NCBI GenBank assembly: GCA_029975645.1
Contig: JARKOU010000152.1
Coordinates: 1 to 52,986, forward strand
Direction of reading: 5' to 3'
From: Actinomycetales bacterium
GTDB lineage: Bacteria; Actinomycetota; Actinomycetes; Actinomycetales; JAHECE01
DNA length: 52,986 nucleotides
The number at the start of each line of letters is the position of its first letter. Position 1 is the first letter of the stretch. Of the stretch, positions 20,090 to 29,819 are shown piece by piece. The notes beneath the pieces are model-generated. The model was not told the DNA's origin. It searched no databases and saw only the letters and a list, made by a program, of their open reading frames with translations. A program made the position numbers and the translations under genes.

Positions 20090-21038
20090 GCCTGAGGCGG
20101 AAGACGACGGCGGACCCTACAGCCACCCCGCCCAACCCCGCCGCGGCCCTCGCCACGCCCGACGCGAGCCCGCGAAGGCGCCGTCGCGGCGCCGGATCCG
20201 GGCGTCCAGCCAGCGCAGTGGCACCGCGCCTGAGCTCCGCGCCGATCGTCCGGGCGGCCGTACCGTAGTAGCGGCGGAAGTGGCTGTCCCTCATCCCGAG
20301 CGTCCGCGCGAGCAGCACCAGGTGGTTGCGCTCGCCGTAGTAGGCGTATCGCAGGTCGAACCGCTGGCCCTTCGCGTACGGCCCGGGGATGTGGTCGACG
20401 GCGGCGTCCGGGGTGAAGACGATGCGGTATCCGGCCCGGCCCATGCGCAGGACGATGTCTGTCTCCTCGCGCAGGCACGTGCCCGGGTAGTGATCGTGGA
20501 TACCGCCGAGGCGTTCCACGAGGGAGCGCCGGACGGACATGTTCGCACCGAGGAGGTGATCGACGTCGACGTCGTGGCCCGGGTTGGCCGCGAAGTTGCC
20601 GGTAAGGCGCCCGTCAGGAAGGAGCAACCCGATCTCGTCGAGGCCTTCGCTCTCCTCACCCGGACGGCGGTTGCGAGCGAGCCCGCCCACCGCACCGACG
20701 TCAGGGGCGTCGTACCTCGCGACGAGTTCGGCAAGCCAGGTCGGGTCGGCGAACGCGTCGTCGTCGATGAAGGCCACCACGTCGCCGGTGCAGGCGGTCA
20801 TGCCGATGGCCCGGGAAGTGGCGGTGCTCCCGCGTCCGCGTTCGTTGCGCAGGTACACCACCTCGTCGAACTGGGCGACGACGTCTCGGGTCGCGGGACC
20901 GGGCGATGCGTCGACTACCACCGTCTCCACGGGGCGCAGCGTCTGGCGCCGCAGGTGCTCCAGGCACGTCCGCACGTAGTCCGGGCGGTTGTAGGTGGCG
21001 ACCACCACGGACGCAGCTATCGGCTCTTCCGTCTCCAT
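20067..21038 (-). CDS. GT2 family glycosyltransferase
   Basis: 323 residues from ATG 21038. Motifs: ASVVVATYNRPDYVRTCLEHL, VVDASPGPATRDVV, VAFIDDDAFADPTWL (the DXD site) and GANMSVRRSLVERLGG with TCLREETDIVLRM. Similar to WcaA/ExoO-type transferases that build polysaccharide repeats. The C-terminal ~60 residues are basic and moderately hydrophobic and may touch the membrane. Divergent from the ABC exporter across a 173-bp gap. Confidence 0.87.
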   Translation of the reverse strand: METEEPIAASVVVATYNRPDYVRTCLEHLRRQTLRPVETVVVDASPGPATRDVVAQFDEVVYLRNERGRGSTATSRAIGMTACTGDVVAFIDDDAFADPTWLAELVARYDAPDVGAVGGLARNRRPGEESEGLDEIGLLLPDGRLTGNFAANPGHDVDVDHLLGANMSVRRSLVERLGGIHDHYPGTCLREETDIVLRMGRAGYRIVFTPDAAVDHIPGPYAKGQRFDLRYAYYGERNHLVLLARTLGMRDSHFRRYYGTAARTIGAELRRGATALAGRPDPAPRRRLRGLASGVARAAAGLGGVAVGSAVVFRLRLTEGPVR

Positions 21039-21211
21039 GATGGCCCAGTCTCGCAGGCACCGAGACCTCCCGGTCGTGGGCGGCCCCGGTTGGCGTGCGC
21101 CGGATCCGATCTGCGACCATCGGCATCGACCCGGCCGCTCAGCCGAGCCCATGCAACCGCCCCGACGGGAATTCCACTCACCCTGCGGCTCCAGGGAAGG
21201 ACAGCGGAGAG

Positions 21212-22978
21212 ATGTCGCCGACCTCAGCGAAGGACGCCGGCGAAGCTCGCGGGTGGCCACTTCTCTGGCGCCTTGTCCGTCCCTACCGCCGACGGGTCGT
21301 CCTCATCGCTCTGCTGTCCCTTGCGGGCGCCGCACTCGAGGCGGGCTTCCTGGTCCTCATGACCACCACGGCCCTCGCGATCACGGACGGCGTCGGCACG
21401 GTGGGCCCGTATGCGGGCCGGACACTCGCCGTCGATACAGCCCTCGCCCTTACGGCGGGGCTCCTCGCCGTGCGCCTGGCGCTTGCCATCGTGACCGTCC
21501 GCGCCTCGACCTCCTTGTCCGTCGAGGTGCTGACTCAGTCTCGGTTGACGCTCGGCGAGGCCTACCTCAATGCCAGCTGGGCACTTCAGCAGTCGCAGCC
21601 GCCCGGCCGCCTGCAGGAACTCATGACGACCTTCGCTAGTCGGTCGAGTGCTGCGGTGGCGCAGTTCACCTCTATCCTCACGTCCGCGCTCAGCCTCGTC
21701 GCGTTCCTGGCGGCGGCCGCCTTGGTCGACCGCGAGGCTACGCTTGCCGTGATTGGGGCTCTCGTTGTGCTGGGGCTCGTCCTCACTCCGCTGCGGCTCC
21801 GAATCAAGTCGAGGTCCGCCATCTCGGCGCGTCTGGGCCTGGACTTCACGACCGCCGTCTCCGAGTTCGGCTCCCTTGGACTCGAGATGCAGACCTTTGG
21901 TGTCAGGCAGGCGTTCGCCTCGCGCATCGACGACCTCGCACGTGACGTCGGGCGGGCGAACTACGGCGTTTCGTTCGCCGCAGGAGTGCTCCCCCACGTG
22001 TACATCTCTCTCGCGTATGCAGCCTTCGTGGGAGGTGTCGCCCTTCTGCTGGGCATGTCCGGGGCTGCAGATCTCGCCGGGCTCGGGGCCGTTGTGCTGC
22101 TCATGCTTCGCTCACTCAGTTACGGCCAGGCGCTGCAGACGGACTCTGCCAACATCGCTGCCTCGGTGCCGTTCCTCGAGCGAACGGACCTGGCCATTCG
22201 TGAGTACCTCGCCGCCCACGCTACGGACGGGTCCGAGACGCCGGTGCGGGTTACGCCGCTCGATGTCTCAGGCGTGACCTTCGCCTACACGCCCGGGCGC
22301 AACGTCCTGCGTGACGTGACCTTTCGAGTGGAGCCTCAGGAGGCGCTCGGGATCATCGGGCCGTCGGGCTCCGGCAAGTCGACCCTCGTGCAACTCCTCC
22401 TCGGACTGCGCGATCCCACCGAGGGCGTCATCACGGCAGGGGGGGTCGACCTTGATGACGTCAGTCGCGAGACCTGGACCCGGCGAATCGCCTACGTACC
22501 ACAGGACGCCCTCCTCTTCACTGGCACGGTCGCTGAGAACATCCGCTTCTTCCGCGAGGGAATCGACGACGACGACCTCCGTCGCGCCGCCGCAGAGGCC
22601 AACCTGCTCGCGGACATCGAGCGGCTCCCCCACGGCTTCGACACCCATCTGGGTCAACGCGGAAGCCAGTTGTCCGGCGGGCAGCGGCAGCGGCTCTCGA
22701 TCGCGCGAGCGCTCGCGGGCGCGCCGGAACTCATCATCCTGGACGAACCCACCTCCGCTCTGGACGGCCGCAGCGAGGCGCTGGTCAAGGAAGCACTCAT
22801 GCGGATCCATGGCGCGGTCACCGTCATCATCATCGCCCACCGCCTGTCCACCCTGGAGGTCTGCGACCGCATCCTCGTGGTCGAGGACGGCCGGGTGACA
22901 GGGTGGGGATCCCCTGAGTCGCTCCGTTCGAGCAACGACTTCTACAGGGCCTCCCTGGAACTGTCCCGGATACCGTGA
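21212..22978 (+). CDS. ABC exporter, fused membrane and ATPase domains (MsbA/PglK-like)
   Basis: 588 residues. The N-terminal ~310 residues hold six predicted membrane segments. The ATPase domain has Walker A GPSGSGKST (Lys389), signature LSGGQRQRLSIARA (from residue 487) and Walker B ILDEPTSALD (Asp511, Glu512). A half-transporter of this kind works as a homodimer. In a glycosyltransferase cluster it most likely flips a lipid-linked oligosaccharide, as PglK does, but lipid or drug export cannot be excluded. ATG 21212 has GGAGAG close upstream; the frame is open back to 21095. The next gene starts inside its stop codon (GTGA). Confidence 0.85.
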   Translation: MSPTSAKDAGEARGWPLLWRLVRPYRRRVVLIALLSLAGAALEAGFLVLMTTTALAITDGVGTVGPYAGRTLAVDTALALTAGLLAVRLALAIVTVRASTSLSVEVLTQSRLTLGEAYLNASWALQQSQPPGRLQELMTTFASRSSAAVAQFTSILTSALSLVAFLAAAALVDREATLAVIGALVVLGLVLTPLRLRIKSRSAISARLGLDFTTAVSEFGSLGLEMQTFGVRQAFASRIDDLARDVGRANYGVSFAAGVLPHVYISLAYAAFVGGVALLLGMSGAADLAGLGAVVLLMLRSLSYGQALQTDSANIAASVPFLERTDLAIREYLAAHATDGSETPVRVTPLDVSGVTFAYTPGRNVLRDVTFRVEPQEALGIIGPSGSGKSTLVQLLLGLRDPTEGVITAGGVDLDDVSRETWTRRIAYVPQDALLFTGTVAENIRFFREGIDDDDLRRAAAEANLLADIERLPHGFDTHLGQRGSQLSGGQRQRLSIARALAGAPELIILDEPTSALDGRSEALVKEALMRIHGAVTVIIIAHRLSTLEVCDRILVVEDGRVTGWGSPESLRSSNDFYRASLELSRIP

Positions 22979-24270
22979 TCATGAGAGTCTCGACGCTGCA
23001 TCGTTCGGAGCCACGCTCCAACGGAGGGGCACATGCGGTGGGCGGTAGGCCCCCGTCGGTCGTCTCGCTCGGCGCGTACCTGCCCTACGACGGGATCGAC
23101 CACGCCGGCGGGCGATACGTACAGATCCTCCACCGGACGCTCCTCGAAGACGCCGATGTCACCTTCGTCGTTCCGGACGAGCCGCGCAACCGCGAGGCAC
23201 TCGGGAAGCCCGGCGTCCCCGGTGATGCCGTCCTGCTGGGGGTCGATCGGCCACGGGTGATCCGATCGGCGCTCTGGCGCGTCCGAAAAGTCGCGCCCAC
23301 ACTCCCCGACATGGGTTTCACGGTCCGCCTGGTGACGTCCCGGGAGGTTCGACGCAGGATTCGTGGCGCGGACGTCATAGACATTCAGTGGGCAGAGTAC
23401 GCGTGGCTCGCCGGTTTTCTCCGTCGGATCAATCCCGACGCCCGAATCGTTTGCACCTTGCATGACGTACTTTCGCAGAAGCACGACAGGCTCGCGGCGC
23501 TCGCGGCGGGTCGTCGAGAACGCTTCCTGCACCGCACTGCCGCGCGAACCGCACGCGGGACGCAGCGGAGGGCACTCCGCCTTGTCGACCGGATCGTGGT
23601 TTTCAGCAAGAAGGACGCAGAACTGCTGGCCGGAGGATCCGAGGGCTCCGTCAGTGTGATTCCCCCGCCTCTTTCTCGAGCAGATCAGCCCGAACGCGCG
23701 GTGTGGCCCGACGAACCCGAGGTCCTCTTTGTCGGGGCGATGTCGAGGCCGGAGAACCACGATGCCGCCTGCTGGCTTCTCGACGAGATCTGGCCCGCCG
23801 TCCACCGCGCTGTCCCCTCGGCGCGACTCACGATCGCCGGGAGCGCTCCACGTGAGGACCTCATCCGGCTCGCGAAGGCACGTCCCGCCGTCGAAGTCAC
23901 AGGACGGGTCGCCTCCCTCGATCCCTACTATGCGCGGGCGAGCGCCCTGGTGGTTCCCCTCCGGCGTGGGGCTGGCGTGAAATTCAAGACGATCGATGCG
24001 ATGCTTTGGGGAATTCCGGTGGTCGCAACGGATATTGGCGTGGAGGGAATCGGTGACCCGACCATGTTCGCGGGCGTGCACAACGCGGCGGACGAGATCG
24101 CCGACACCCTCGTCCGTGTCCTGCTCGAGCCGGCGCCAGAGGCAGACCGCGCCCGAGAAGCAAGGCGGTGGGCGATGCAGGAATTCGACTCCGAACGTAC
24201 CCTCCGCGATCTGAGCGTCCTCTATCTCGACGGCGGACAGCGAGGGCATGCTGGGGGTGAGAACACGTGA
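22975..24270 (+). CDS. GT4 family glycosyltransferase
   Basis: 431 residues. Early GRYVQILHRTLL, then DVIDIQWAEYAWL and VCTLHDVLSQKHD, then the donor domain with VLFVGAMSRPENHDAACWLL and FKTIDAMLWGIPVVATDIG. This group has a shortened EX7E region, but the overall layout is clear. GTG 22975 overlaps the ABC exporter stop by 4 bases, so it is coupled to the exporter. Confidence 0.85.
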   Translation: MIMRVSTLHRSEPRSNGGAHAVGGRPPSVVSLGAYLPYDGIDHAGGRYVQILHRTLLEDADVTFVVPDEPRNREALGKPGVPGDAVLLGVDRPRVIRSALWRVRKVAPTLPDMGFTVRLVTSREVRRRIRGADVIDIQWAEYAWLAGFLRRINPDARIVCTLHDVLSQKHDRLAALAAGRRERFLHRTAARTARGTQRRALRLVDRIVVFSKKDAELLAGGSEGSVSVIPPPLSRADQPERAVWPDEPEVLFVGAMSRPENHDAACWLLDEIWPAVHRAVPSARLTIAGSAPREDLIRLAKARPAVEVTGRVASLDPYYARASALVVPLRRGAGVKFKTIDAMLWGIPVVATDIGVEGIGDPTMFAGVHNAADEIADTLVRVLLEPAPEADRAREARRWAMQEFDSERTLRDLSVLYLDGGQRGHAGGENT

Positions 24271-25148
24271 CTACTCGGCCTGGGGCGCGGCGAGAGGCTC
24301 CGAAACGCCGGTCGCCACTGTGGGCTTTGGGGGCCCGCGGGGAGGCGCGACGACTCGCGATCAAGGCATGGGACCGCGCGGTGACGCTTTCGATCCCCCG
24401 GAATCGGCCGGCAGCGGCGGTAGCCGAGACTCCGTCGGTGTCTGTGTACGGCATCTACCGCCCCCAGAACGAGAGGCTCGTGTCCGCCCTGACCGCAGGG
24501 CTCCCCAAGGACTCGGCAGTTCATCTCCACGCCCTGGGACACGTCGCGGCGCCGCTCTCCCACCTCACACACAGTTCTGGATCCGGCTTCCGAACCCCAC
24601 TCCTCCAATCTCTGATCGACACACACCCACCACGCCCCGGAGACTGGGTTCTGATCTTCGACGATGACGTGGAGTTCGCCGGCAAGAGTGCCCGGGACTT
24701 CGTGGCCCTCGCTGCAGCGGCGGGCCTGGACATCTCGCAGCCGGCACACGTCCCGACTAGCGCCTGGTCATTCCCAGTCACTGTGGCGCGGCCGTTCTCG
24801 GTGGCACGCCTGACCACATTCGTCGAAGTGGGGCCTGTGCTCCTCCTCTCCCCGCGTGGCGCTTCGCGGACGTTGCCATTCCGTCGTGAGTCCCGCATGG
24901 GGTGGGGCGACGACGTCCTCTGGTCGGCCTTGCGTTCCGAGGGCCTACGGCTCGGCGTCGTTGACCGGAGCCCGATCAGGCACCTCGGGGCGGTGGGCGC
25001 AGCGTATGCCGTTCCCGAGGAGGCGGAGGCCCTCAAATCGGCCCTCTCGACCGTCGGCGAGCCCTCGATCCGCTCCTTCGCCCGCACAGTGGGCCGCCCG
25101 TGGCGGCCCTGGCGCCGGACCCCCACCTGGCGAAACGGCCCCGCCTGA
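24267..25148 (+). CDS. DUF707-like putative GT-A glycosyltransferase
   Basis: 293 residues. A basic N-terminal leader of ~45 residues precedes a domain with VLIFDDDVEF (acidic DXD-like site), LDISQPAHV, FVEVGPVLLLSP and MGWGDDVLWSAL. The order and spacing of QPA, FVE and GWG motifs resemble DUF707 proteins, which are thought to be glycosyltransferases; this is pattern matching by eye. GTG 24267 overlaps the preceding stop (GTGA). Third gene of the plus-strand exporter operon, ending 6 bp from the convergent FrhB-like gene. Confidence 0.6.
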   Translation: MTTRPGARREAPKRRSPLWALGARGEARRLAIKAWDRAVTLSIPRNRPAAAVAETPSVSVYGIYRPQNERLVSALTAGLPKDSAVHLHALGHVAAPLSHLTHSSGSGFRTPLLQSLIDTHPPRPGDWVLIFDDDVEFAGKSARDFVALAAAAGLDISQPAHVPTSAWSFPVTVARPFSVARLTTFVEVGPVLLLSPRGASRTLPFRRESRMGWGDDVLWSALRSEGLRLGVVDRSPIRHLGAVGAAYAVPEEAEALKSALSTVGEPSIRSFARTVGRPWRPWRRTPTWRNGPA

Positions 25149-25154
25149 GTCGGT

Positions 25155-26567
25155 CTATCCCCGTACGTGAACCGCACCCACAGCCCGGTGCGCAAGGCGG
25201 CGGAGCTCAGAGGCGAGCCACCGGGCGATTCCCTTCCGATCGATCGACTCCAAGCGGCTATAGCGACGCAGCAACGGCTTCATGGCGGACACGAACACCG
25301 CAACGTCTCGGGCGTGGACCGCCCTCTGAAAGCTCACGTGGCTGTACTCGCTGATCTCGCGACGCAACCGGACCATTTGCCTCCGCACGAAGGTAACGCC
25401 ACTGTAACTCGCCTCAACACGCTTTCGGGGTGCCGGTCTGCCCGCTCTCTCGTCGTCCTTCAGCCGCACCGCCAGACCAGTTCTTCGGTGTCGATAGTTG
25501 CCCGCTTGGCTTTCGCGAACGGAGACGAGGTCAAGTGACTCCAGCTCGATCTCCCCTCTGTCCCGGCCGTCCCTCAGGATCGCGTCGATCTCGGCGTTCC
25601 TCGTGACGATGACGTTCGTGCCCATCCAGTCGCCGCGGTACTCCGGCAACCACGCGTCACCGAGGACTACGTCGGCGGTCTCAGCGAAGACGTCGTCGCA
25701 GTAGTTGCAGGCGTTCGGCTGGAACATCGCATGGCCCCAGTTGGTCCCGAGTAGATCAGCCGATCGCACGGATACTGACGTCCCGCGATCACCGCGAGCC
25801 GCGAAATCGTAGTCTGAAGATTCGCGCCCGGGAACCTTGACCCGGAAGTCCACCGAAACGCACTTCTCTGGAGAGATTCCGGCCTGCCACGCAAGGGCGA
25901 GCCCGTAAGCCGGGCTCTTCATGTGGCCGCACACGAGTCCGACGTGGAAGCGCACGTCCGCTATCCCTGGCTCGAGCCTCTCGACGCTCCGCATTGCCCG
26001 GACGATACACGGCACGCCAATGAATGCGAACCTCCGCCCATCCGCTCCCAAATCATTGACCAGGTCCCGGAGGGAGGCGGCACTATAGTGAGAACGCTTT
26101 GCCGAATCGATCTCCATTTCGGTGGTCGAGATCCTGTACTCGAACATCGCCCCCGGCGGGCTGGCCGGCCGGACGTGGATCACCGCGTCGACCTGCTCCT
26201 CTCGCAGGAGCTCGCGCACCAGCCACGTGGTCAGGCCCCCGGAACTGCTCCGCAGCCGGGATGCGTGATCCCGGACCCGCCCCGCGTACGTGGTCAGATG
26301 GCGCCCTACGAAGTCGTCCTCAGGGAGACCGCCGAAGAGAGTCTCTGCAAGCACCGACTCGTCAAGTGAGTCATCCGAGAACGGGCAGACACGACTCGCT
26401 CGCTCGAGTGCCGCGTCATCGGCGTCGTCGAGGACGGGCAGGAAGGCACCGCCCGGCAGCGAGGCGAGCGTCACTGAACCACGCGTCGCGAGCACGCATA
26501 CGCCGCACCCGATGCACATGTCGCGAGCAGCGACCTCGCGGATCGTGAAAGGGCCGCTTATGCGCAC
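25155..26567 (-). CDS. FrhB-like Fe-S protein (coenzyme F420 hydrogenase/dehydrogenase beta subunit family)
   Basis: 470 residues. The N-terminus has a ferredoxin-type cluster CIGCGVC (Cys18, 21, 24) with a fourth cysteine in VCPF (Cys61). The C-terminal FrhB domain carries SGGLTTWLVRELL, FIGVPCIVRAMRS and the motif CNYCDDVFAETADVVLGDAW. FrhB of methanogens binds FAD and oxidises F420H2. Family members in polysaccharide loci are often beside pyruvyltransferases, as here, but their reaction is not established. GTG 26567 follows GGTGAGGGG and overlaps the pyruvyltransferase stop by 10 bases. The last ~110 residues are basic and variable. Confidence 0.85.
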   Translation of the reverse strand: MRISGPFTIREVAARDMCIGCGVCVLATRGSVTLASLPGGAFLPVLDDADDAALERASRVCPFSDDSLDESVLAETLFGGLPEDDFVGRHLTTYAGRVRDHASRLRSSSGGLTTWLVRELLREEQVDAVIHVRPASPPGAMFEYRISTTEMEIDSAKRSHYSAASLRDLVNDLGADGRRFAFIGVPCIVRAMRSVERLEPGIADVRFHVGLVCGHMKSPAYGLALAWQAGISPEKCVSVDFRVKVPGRESSDYDFAARGDRGTSVSVRSADLLGTNWGHAMFQPNACNYCDDVFAETADVVLGDAWLPEYRGDWMGTNVIVTRNAEIDAILRDGRDRGEIELESLDLVSVRESQAGNYRHRRTGLAVRLKDDERAGRPAPRKRVEASYSGVTFVRRQMVRLRREISEYSHVSFQRAVHARDVAVFVSAMKPLLRRYSRLESIDRKGIARWLASELRRLAHRAVGAVHVRG

Positions 26568-27727
26568 CCCCTCACCGGTTCGGACCCGCCTAGGAGCGTC
26601 ACGCGCGCGCGCCGCCGAGCCTTCGACACTGCGCCCGAGATCCGTGGCCAAAACGCCGCGCGACCCTCGATCATGGCGCTCAGGAGGTTCGCCGCGGCAG
26701 CGGCATCGGAAAGGAGCTCCGGCGGGACTTCAGCCTCTTCCACGCCGAGGTCGGCCAGGACACCCCGCGTCTTCTTCTGAAACGCCAAGAAGGCTGCCGG
26801 CGTGCCGACCGAAAGGGCGGCGATTCCCGCGTGCATCCGCCCCGCGAGCTGAACGTCCGCGAGCGCCAGCACCCCGCGGGATGCCGGGAAGCTGCGCACC
26901 TTCGCGATAGCCAGCCGTCCTGCCGGAAGGCGCCCGTCGATCTCCGAGATCACCCGCTCAGCCACCACCGCGTCTTCTTGCCCCCGACGGTGGTCATGAG
27001 GGACGAGGAGAACAGCAGCGTCCTCGAGGGCGGGGTGCACGAGCGTCTCAGTCAGTCGTGTGACGAGGTCCGGATACGCCTGGTGCCACAGACCGTTGGG
27101 GGTGACGGCGACGATCCTCCTGCCCTCAGCCCGCCACCCCGAAATGGCTTCCGCGATTGGAGCGGGGGGCGGGATCACAGCGTCCACCAGGAGGGCGAGG
27201 TCCGCTCCGTGCATCACGGGAAGGCGGGTGTCCTTCGCGAAGCGCGCACAACTGGCCGCATCGCGCGCAGCAAAGGTCGCGTGGTCCAGGCCACGGAGGA
27301 AATTGATCACGACGGGGTGTGATCGCTCCCAACTGAACCCGACAAAGTGCAGATGTGTTGCGCCAGAGAACATCTTCACGACGGCATCCAGGCGAGCCAC
27401 GGCCTCCACAGGGCCGTAGAAGCCGTCGAGGATGTCGGTAGACGGAAGGATCACGTCACGCGCGACCGACGCGACTGCCGCAACCACAGCCTTGTTGACG
27501 GCGGATCGGAGTCGAATCGGGGCTCGCCTCGGCGCAAGCGCGCTCGTTCGCAGCCCTGAGGCGTCTCGATGCCACGGCCGATCCTGCTCCAGCACAACAC
27601 CGTTCCGATGCTGTGCGTGCAAAGCCGCGATCACGCCCCGAACGACTCCGTCATCACCGAGAGAGCCACCGCCGGTGGGCGGAACCACTGGAACCGGTGC
27701 CAGATCCCTCGCGCCGGAGGCCGTCAT
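26558..27727 (-). CDS. Polysaccharide pyruvyltransferase family protein
   Basis: 389 residues. Recognised by HLHFVGFSWERS, HGADLALLVDAV, LVPHDHRRGQEDAVV and the late motif GRMHAGIAALSVGTPAAFL, which matches the conserved (S/G)-x-MH region of CsaB/WcaK-type enzymes. These transfer pyruvate from phosphoenolpyruvate to make ketals on sugars, giving the polymer negative charge. ATG 27727 overlaps the GT2 stop (ATGA). It lies between a GT2 and the FrhB-like gene, in one operon. Confidence 0.82.
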   Translation of the reverse strand: MTASGARDLAPVPVVPPTGGGSLGDDGVVRGVIAALHAQHRNGVVLEQDRPWHRDASGLRTSALAPRRAPIRLRSAVNKAVVAAVASVARDVILPSTDILDGFYGPVEAVARLDAVVKMFSGATHLHFVGFSWERSHPVVINFLRGLDHATFAARDAASCARFAKDTRLPVMHGADLALLVDAVIPPPAPIAEAISGWRAEGRRIVAVTPNGLWHQAYPDLVTRLTETLVHPALEDAAVLLVPHDHRRGQEDAVVAERVISEIDGRLPAGRLAIAKVRSFPASRGVLALADVQLAGRMHAGIAALSVGTPAAFLAFQKKTRGVLADLGVEEAEVPPELLSDAAAAANLLSAMIEGRAAFWPRISGAVSKARRRARVTLLGGSEPVRGCA

Positions 27728-28620
27728 CGCCCCTCACTCCCGAGGTGGGAGAGCGTCCGCGCCAGGATCCTGCGCTGAAGGCCGCTCAGGTGAGACGAAC
27801 GTGCCTCGACGAGCGCCCTGAAGTTGCCCAGTGCAGCCGCGCGCTCCGCCGCGTCGACGGCTTCTCGCGGCCACAGCCCCCCAAGCCACGTCGGTTCCAC
27901 CCCGAGGACACGGCGGGCCAACGCGGTGTAGGAGTCCTGGAAGTCGGTCTGGTTGAGGGCCTTCAGCGCAAAGCCAGGATCGCCGGAGAGCTGCGCCGGG
28001 TGCTGGCGATAGGCCAGGAACGGGACGGCAATCCGGACCATGCGCAGTCCCGCCGCAAGGGCACGCAGCCACAGGTCATGGTCCTCCGCGAGTACAGCCC
28101 GGTACGAGCCTGCCGCCACCACTGCGTCCCGGGTGGCCACCAGGGTCGGGTGACACAAGGGGTTGTGCACGAGCATGTGGAACGGCATGGCCTCGGCCGA
28201 GATCGGCGCCGGGAGCCCGGGACGGAGGCGGAACGGTTTGGTCCGGAATCGGACGATCGGCGTGAAGCAGAAGTCCGCATCACGCCGGAGTTCCCCGAGT
28301 TCCCAGGTGAAGCGGCCTGGGAGGGTGACATCATCGGCGTCCATACGGGCGACGACCGCGCTGTCGGTGGAGTCAACGAGTCTCCGAAGACCCTCGCCTA
28401 CCCCGACGGGGACAGGGCTGGTCAGAACGCGGAACCGACGGTCAGCATGGGCTGCGAGTAGGTCACGGGTTCGGTCGGTGGAGGCATCGTCGAGAACCAC
28501 GAGTTCCGAATCACGTGGCATCGCGCGGAGCGTCGACCGCACGGCGAGCCCAACAGTAGCCTCACCGTTGCGGACGGGCATCAGAACGGACAGGCGAGGC
28601 ACGTCCCTACCCTGCCCCAT
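27724..28620 (-). CDS. GT2 family glycosyltransferase
   Basis: 298 residues. GT-A motifs are RLSVLMPVRNGEATV, LVVLDDASTDRT and VVARMDADDVTLPGRF (DXD site), followed by LAEDHDLWLRALA. ATG 28620 is used here; a GTG seven codons later (VPRLSVL) is equally possible. First gene of the operon GT2-pyruvyltransferase-FrhB, which suggests the three act on the same sugar. Confidence 0.86.
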   Translation of the reverse strand: MGQGRDVPRLSVLMPVRNGEATVGLAVRSTLRAMPRDSELVVLDDASTDRTRDLLAAHADRRFRVLTSPVPVGVGEGLRRLVDSTDSAVVARMDADDVTLPGRFTWELGELRRDADFCFTPIVRFRTKPFRLRPGLPAPISAEAMPFHMLVHNPLCHPTLVATRDAVVAAGSYRAVLAEDHDLWLRALAAGLRMVRIAVPFLAYRQHPAQLSGDPGFALKALNQTDFQDSYTALARRVLGVEPTWLGGLWPREAVDAAERAAALGNFRALVEARSSHLSGLQRRILARTLSHLGSEGR

Positions 28621-28802
28621 TCCTCGGCCACGTGCAGAACGGCGAGACGTGTGGGGTTCTGAGGAGGTGGCATCGGAGCGCTGGGATAGGCTCGGTGTCC
28701 GCGCTTTCGGGTCGAGAAGTAGCGCCGCACAGCAAACCTCGCCTCCGTCGCTCCGCTGCGAGCGCAGGCCGACTTGCGGGGGGCGAGCGAGGGAGATCTG
28801 TC

Positions 28803-29741
28803 ATGGACCAGGAACAGCCACCGGTGGTGACCGTGGTGCTGCCGACCAATCGAGGCGGCAAGTACCTTACGCCAGCGGTGGATTCCGTCCTCCAGCAGAC
28901 GGTCGAGTCGTGGGAACTGATCGTCGTCGATGACGGGGCGCCACCGGACGTCGCGCGAGGGCTCGACGGCCTTGCGCGACGGGATCCACGGATCAGGGTT
29001 CACCACCAGGCAAACCTCGGACTCTCGGTGGCAAGGAACGTCGGCGCGTCGATCGGACGAGGGGTGTACGTCACCTACCTCGACGACGACGACATCTGGC
29101 GTGGCGATCGCCTCGAGAAGCAGATTGCGGAGCTGGGGAAGCACCCCGAGGCGCTCCTGTGCTACTCGGCCGGCTGGACGATCGGCCCGGACGGCGAGAC
29201 TCTCGATGAAGGCTGGCTGCCCACGGGGGTGCCGCGGGAAGACATCCTCGCAGGCGTCGTCGACCTGCCACGAATCGTCACGATGGTCATGCGCAGAGAT
29301 GCGCTGCTCGCCTTCGGTGGTTTCAACCCTGCCTTCCGCTACTGCGAGGACGACGAGTTCATCCTCCGAATGCTCCTCCACGGGGACTTCGCGTCAGTTC
29401 CGGACGCCCTGGTCGGCTATCGGCGACACGCAGGAAACGCATCCGGGAGCAACCCTGTGTTGCGGCAACTCACGGGTGAGCGAATCCGACTCCTCCAGCG
29501 GTGGTCCGCCGAGGCCATGGGCGATACCCACCTTGTGGACCTCGTCGACGCGAACCTGGCACGGTTCCGGAGACGACTGGCGGACTTCTCCGCGAGCCAG
29601 TCACTCGCCCTCGCCCGTAGGGGCCGCTTCCGCACGGCTTCACAGGAACTACGCCGGGCACTCGCGTTCTCACCCGCGGGTACGGCCCACACCTACCGAC
29701 GCAAGATCGCGCGAGCGCTTGCCGGGGAACTGGACCGGTGA
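28803..29741 (+). CDS. GT2 family glycosyltransferase
   Basis: 312 residues from ATG 28803, with AGGGAG 7 nt upstream; an open frame further upstream has no such site. Motifs: VTVVLPTNRGGKYLTPAVD, LIVVDDGAPPD, LGLSVARNVGA and YLDDDDIWRGDRL. The middle has YCEDDEFILRMLLHG. Divergent from the GT2 at 27724 across 182 bp. Convergent with the GT at 29820. Confidence 0.87.
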   Translation: MDQEQPPVVTVVLPTNRGGKYLTPAVDSVLQQTVESWELIVVDDGAPPDVARGLDGLARRDPRIRVHHQANLGLSVARNVGASIGRGVYVTYLDDDDIWRGDRLEKQIAELGKHPEALLCYSAGWTIGPDGETLDEGWLPTGVPREDILAGVVDLPRIVTMVMRRDALLAFGGFNPAFRYCEDDEFILRMLLHGDFASVPDALVGYRRHAGNASGSNPVLRQLTGERIRLLQRWSAEAMGDTHLVDLVDANLARFRRRLADFSASQSLALARRGRFRTASQELRRALAFSPAGTAHTYRRKIARALAGELDR

Positions 29742-29819
29742 CCCAGTCCCTCGTCGGGGCAGGCGTGACACTGGCCTGATCGTCGCGTCGGTGGATCAAC
29801 CGCGAACTTCACACGGCGT

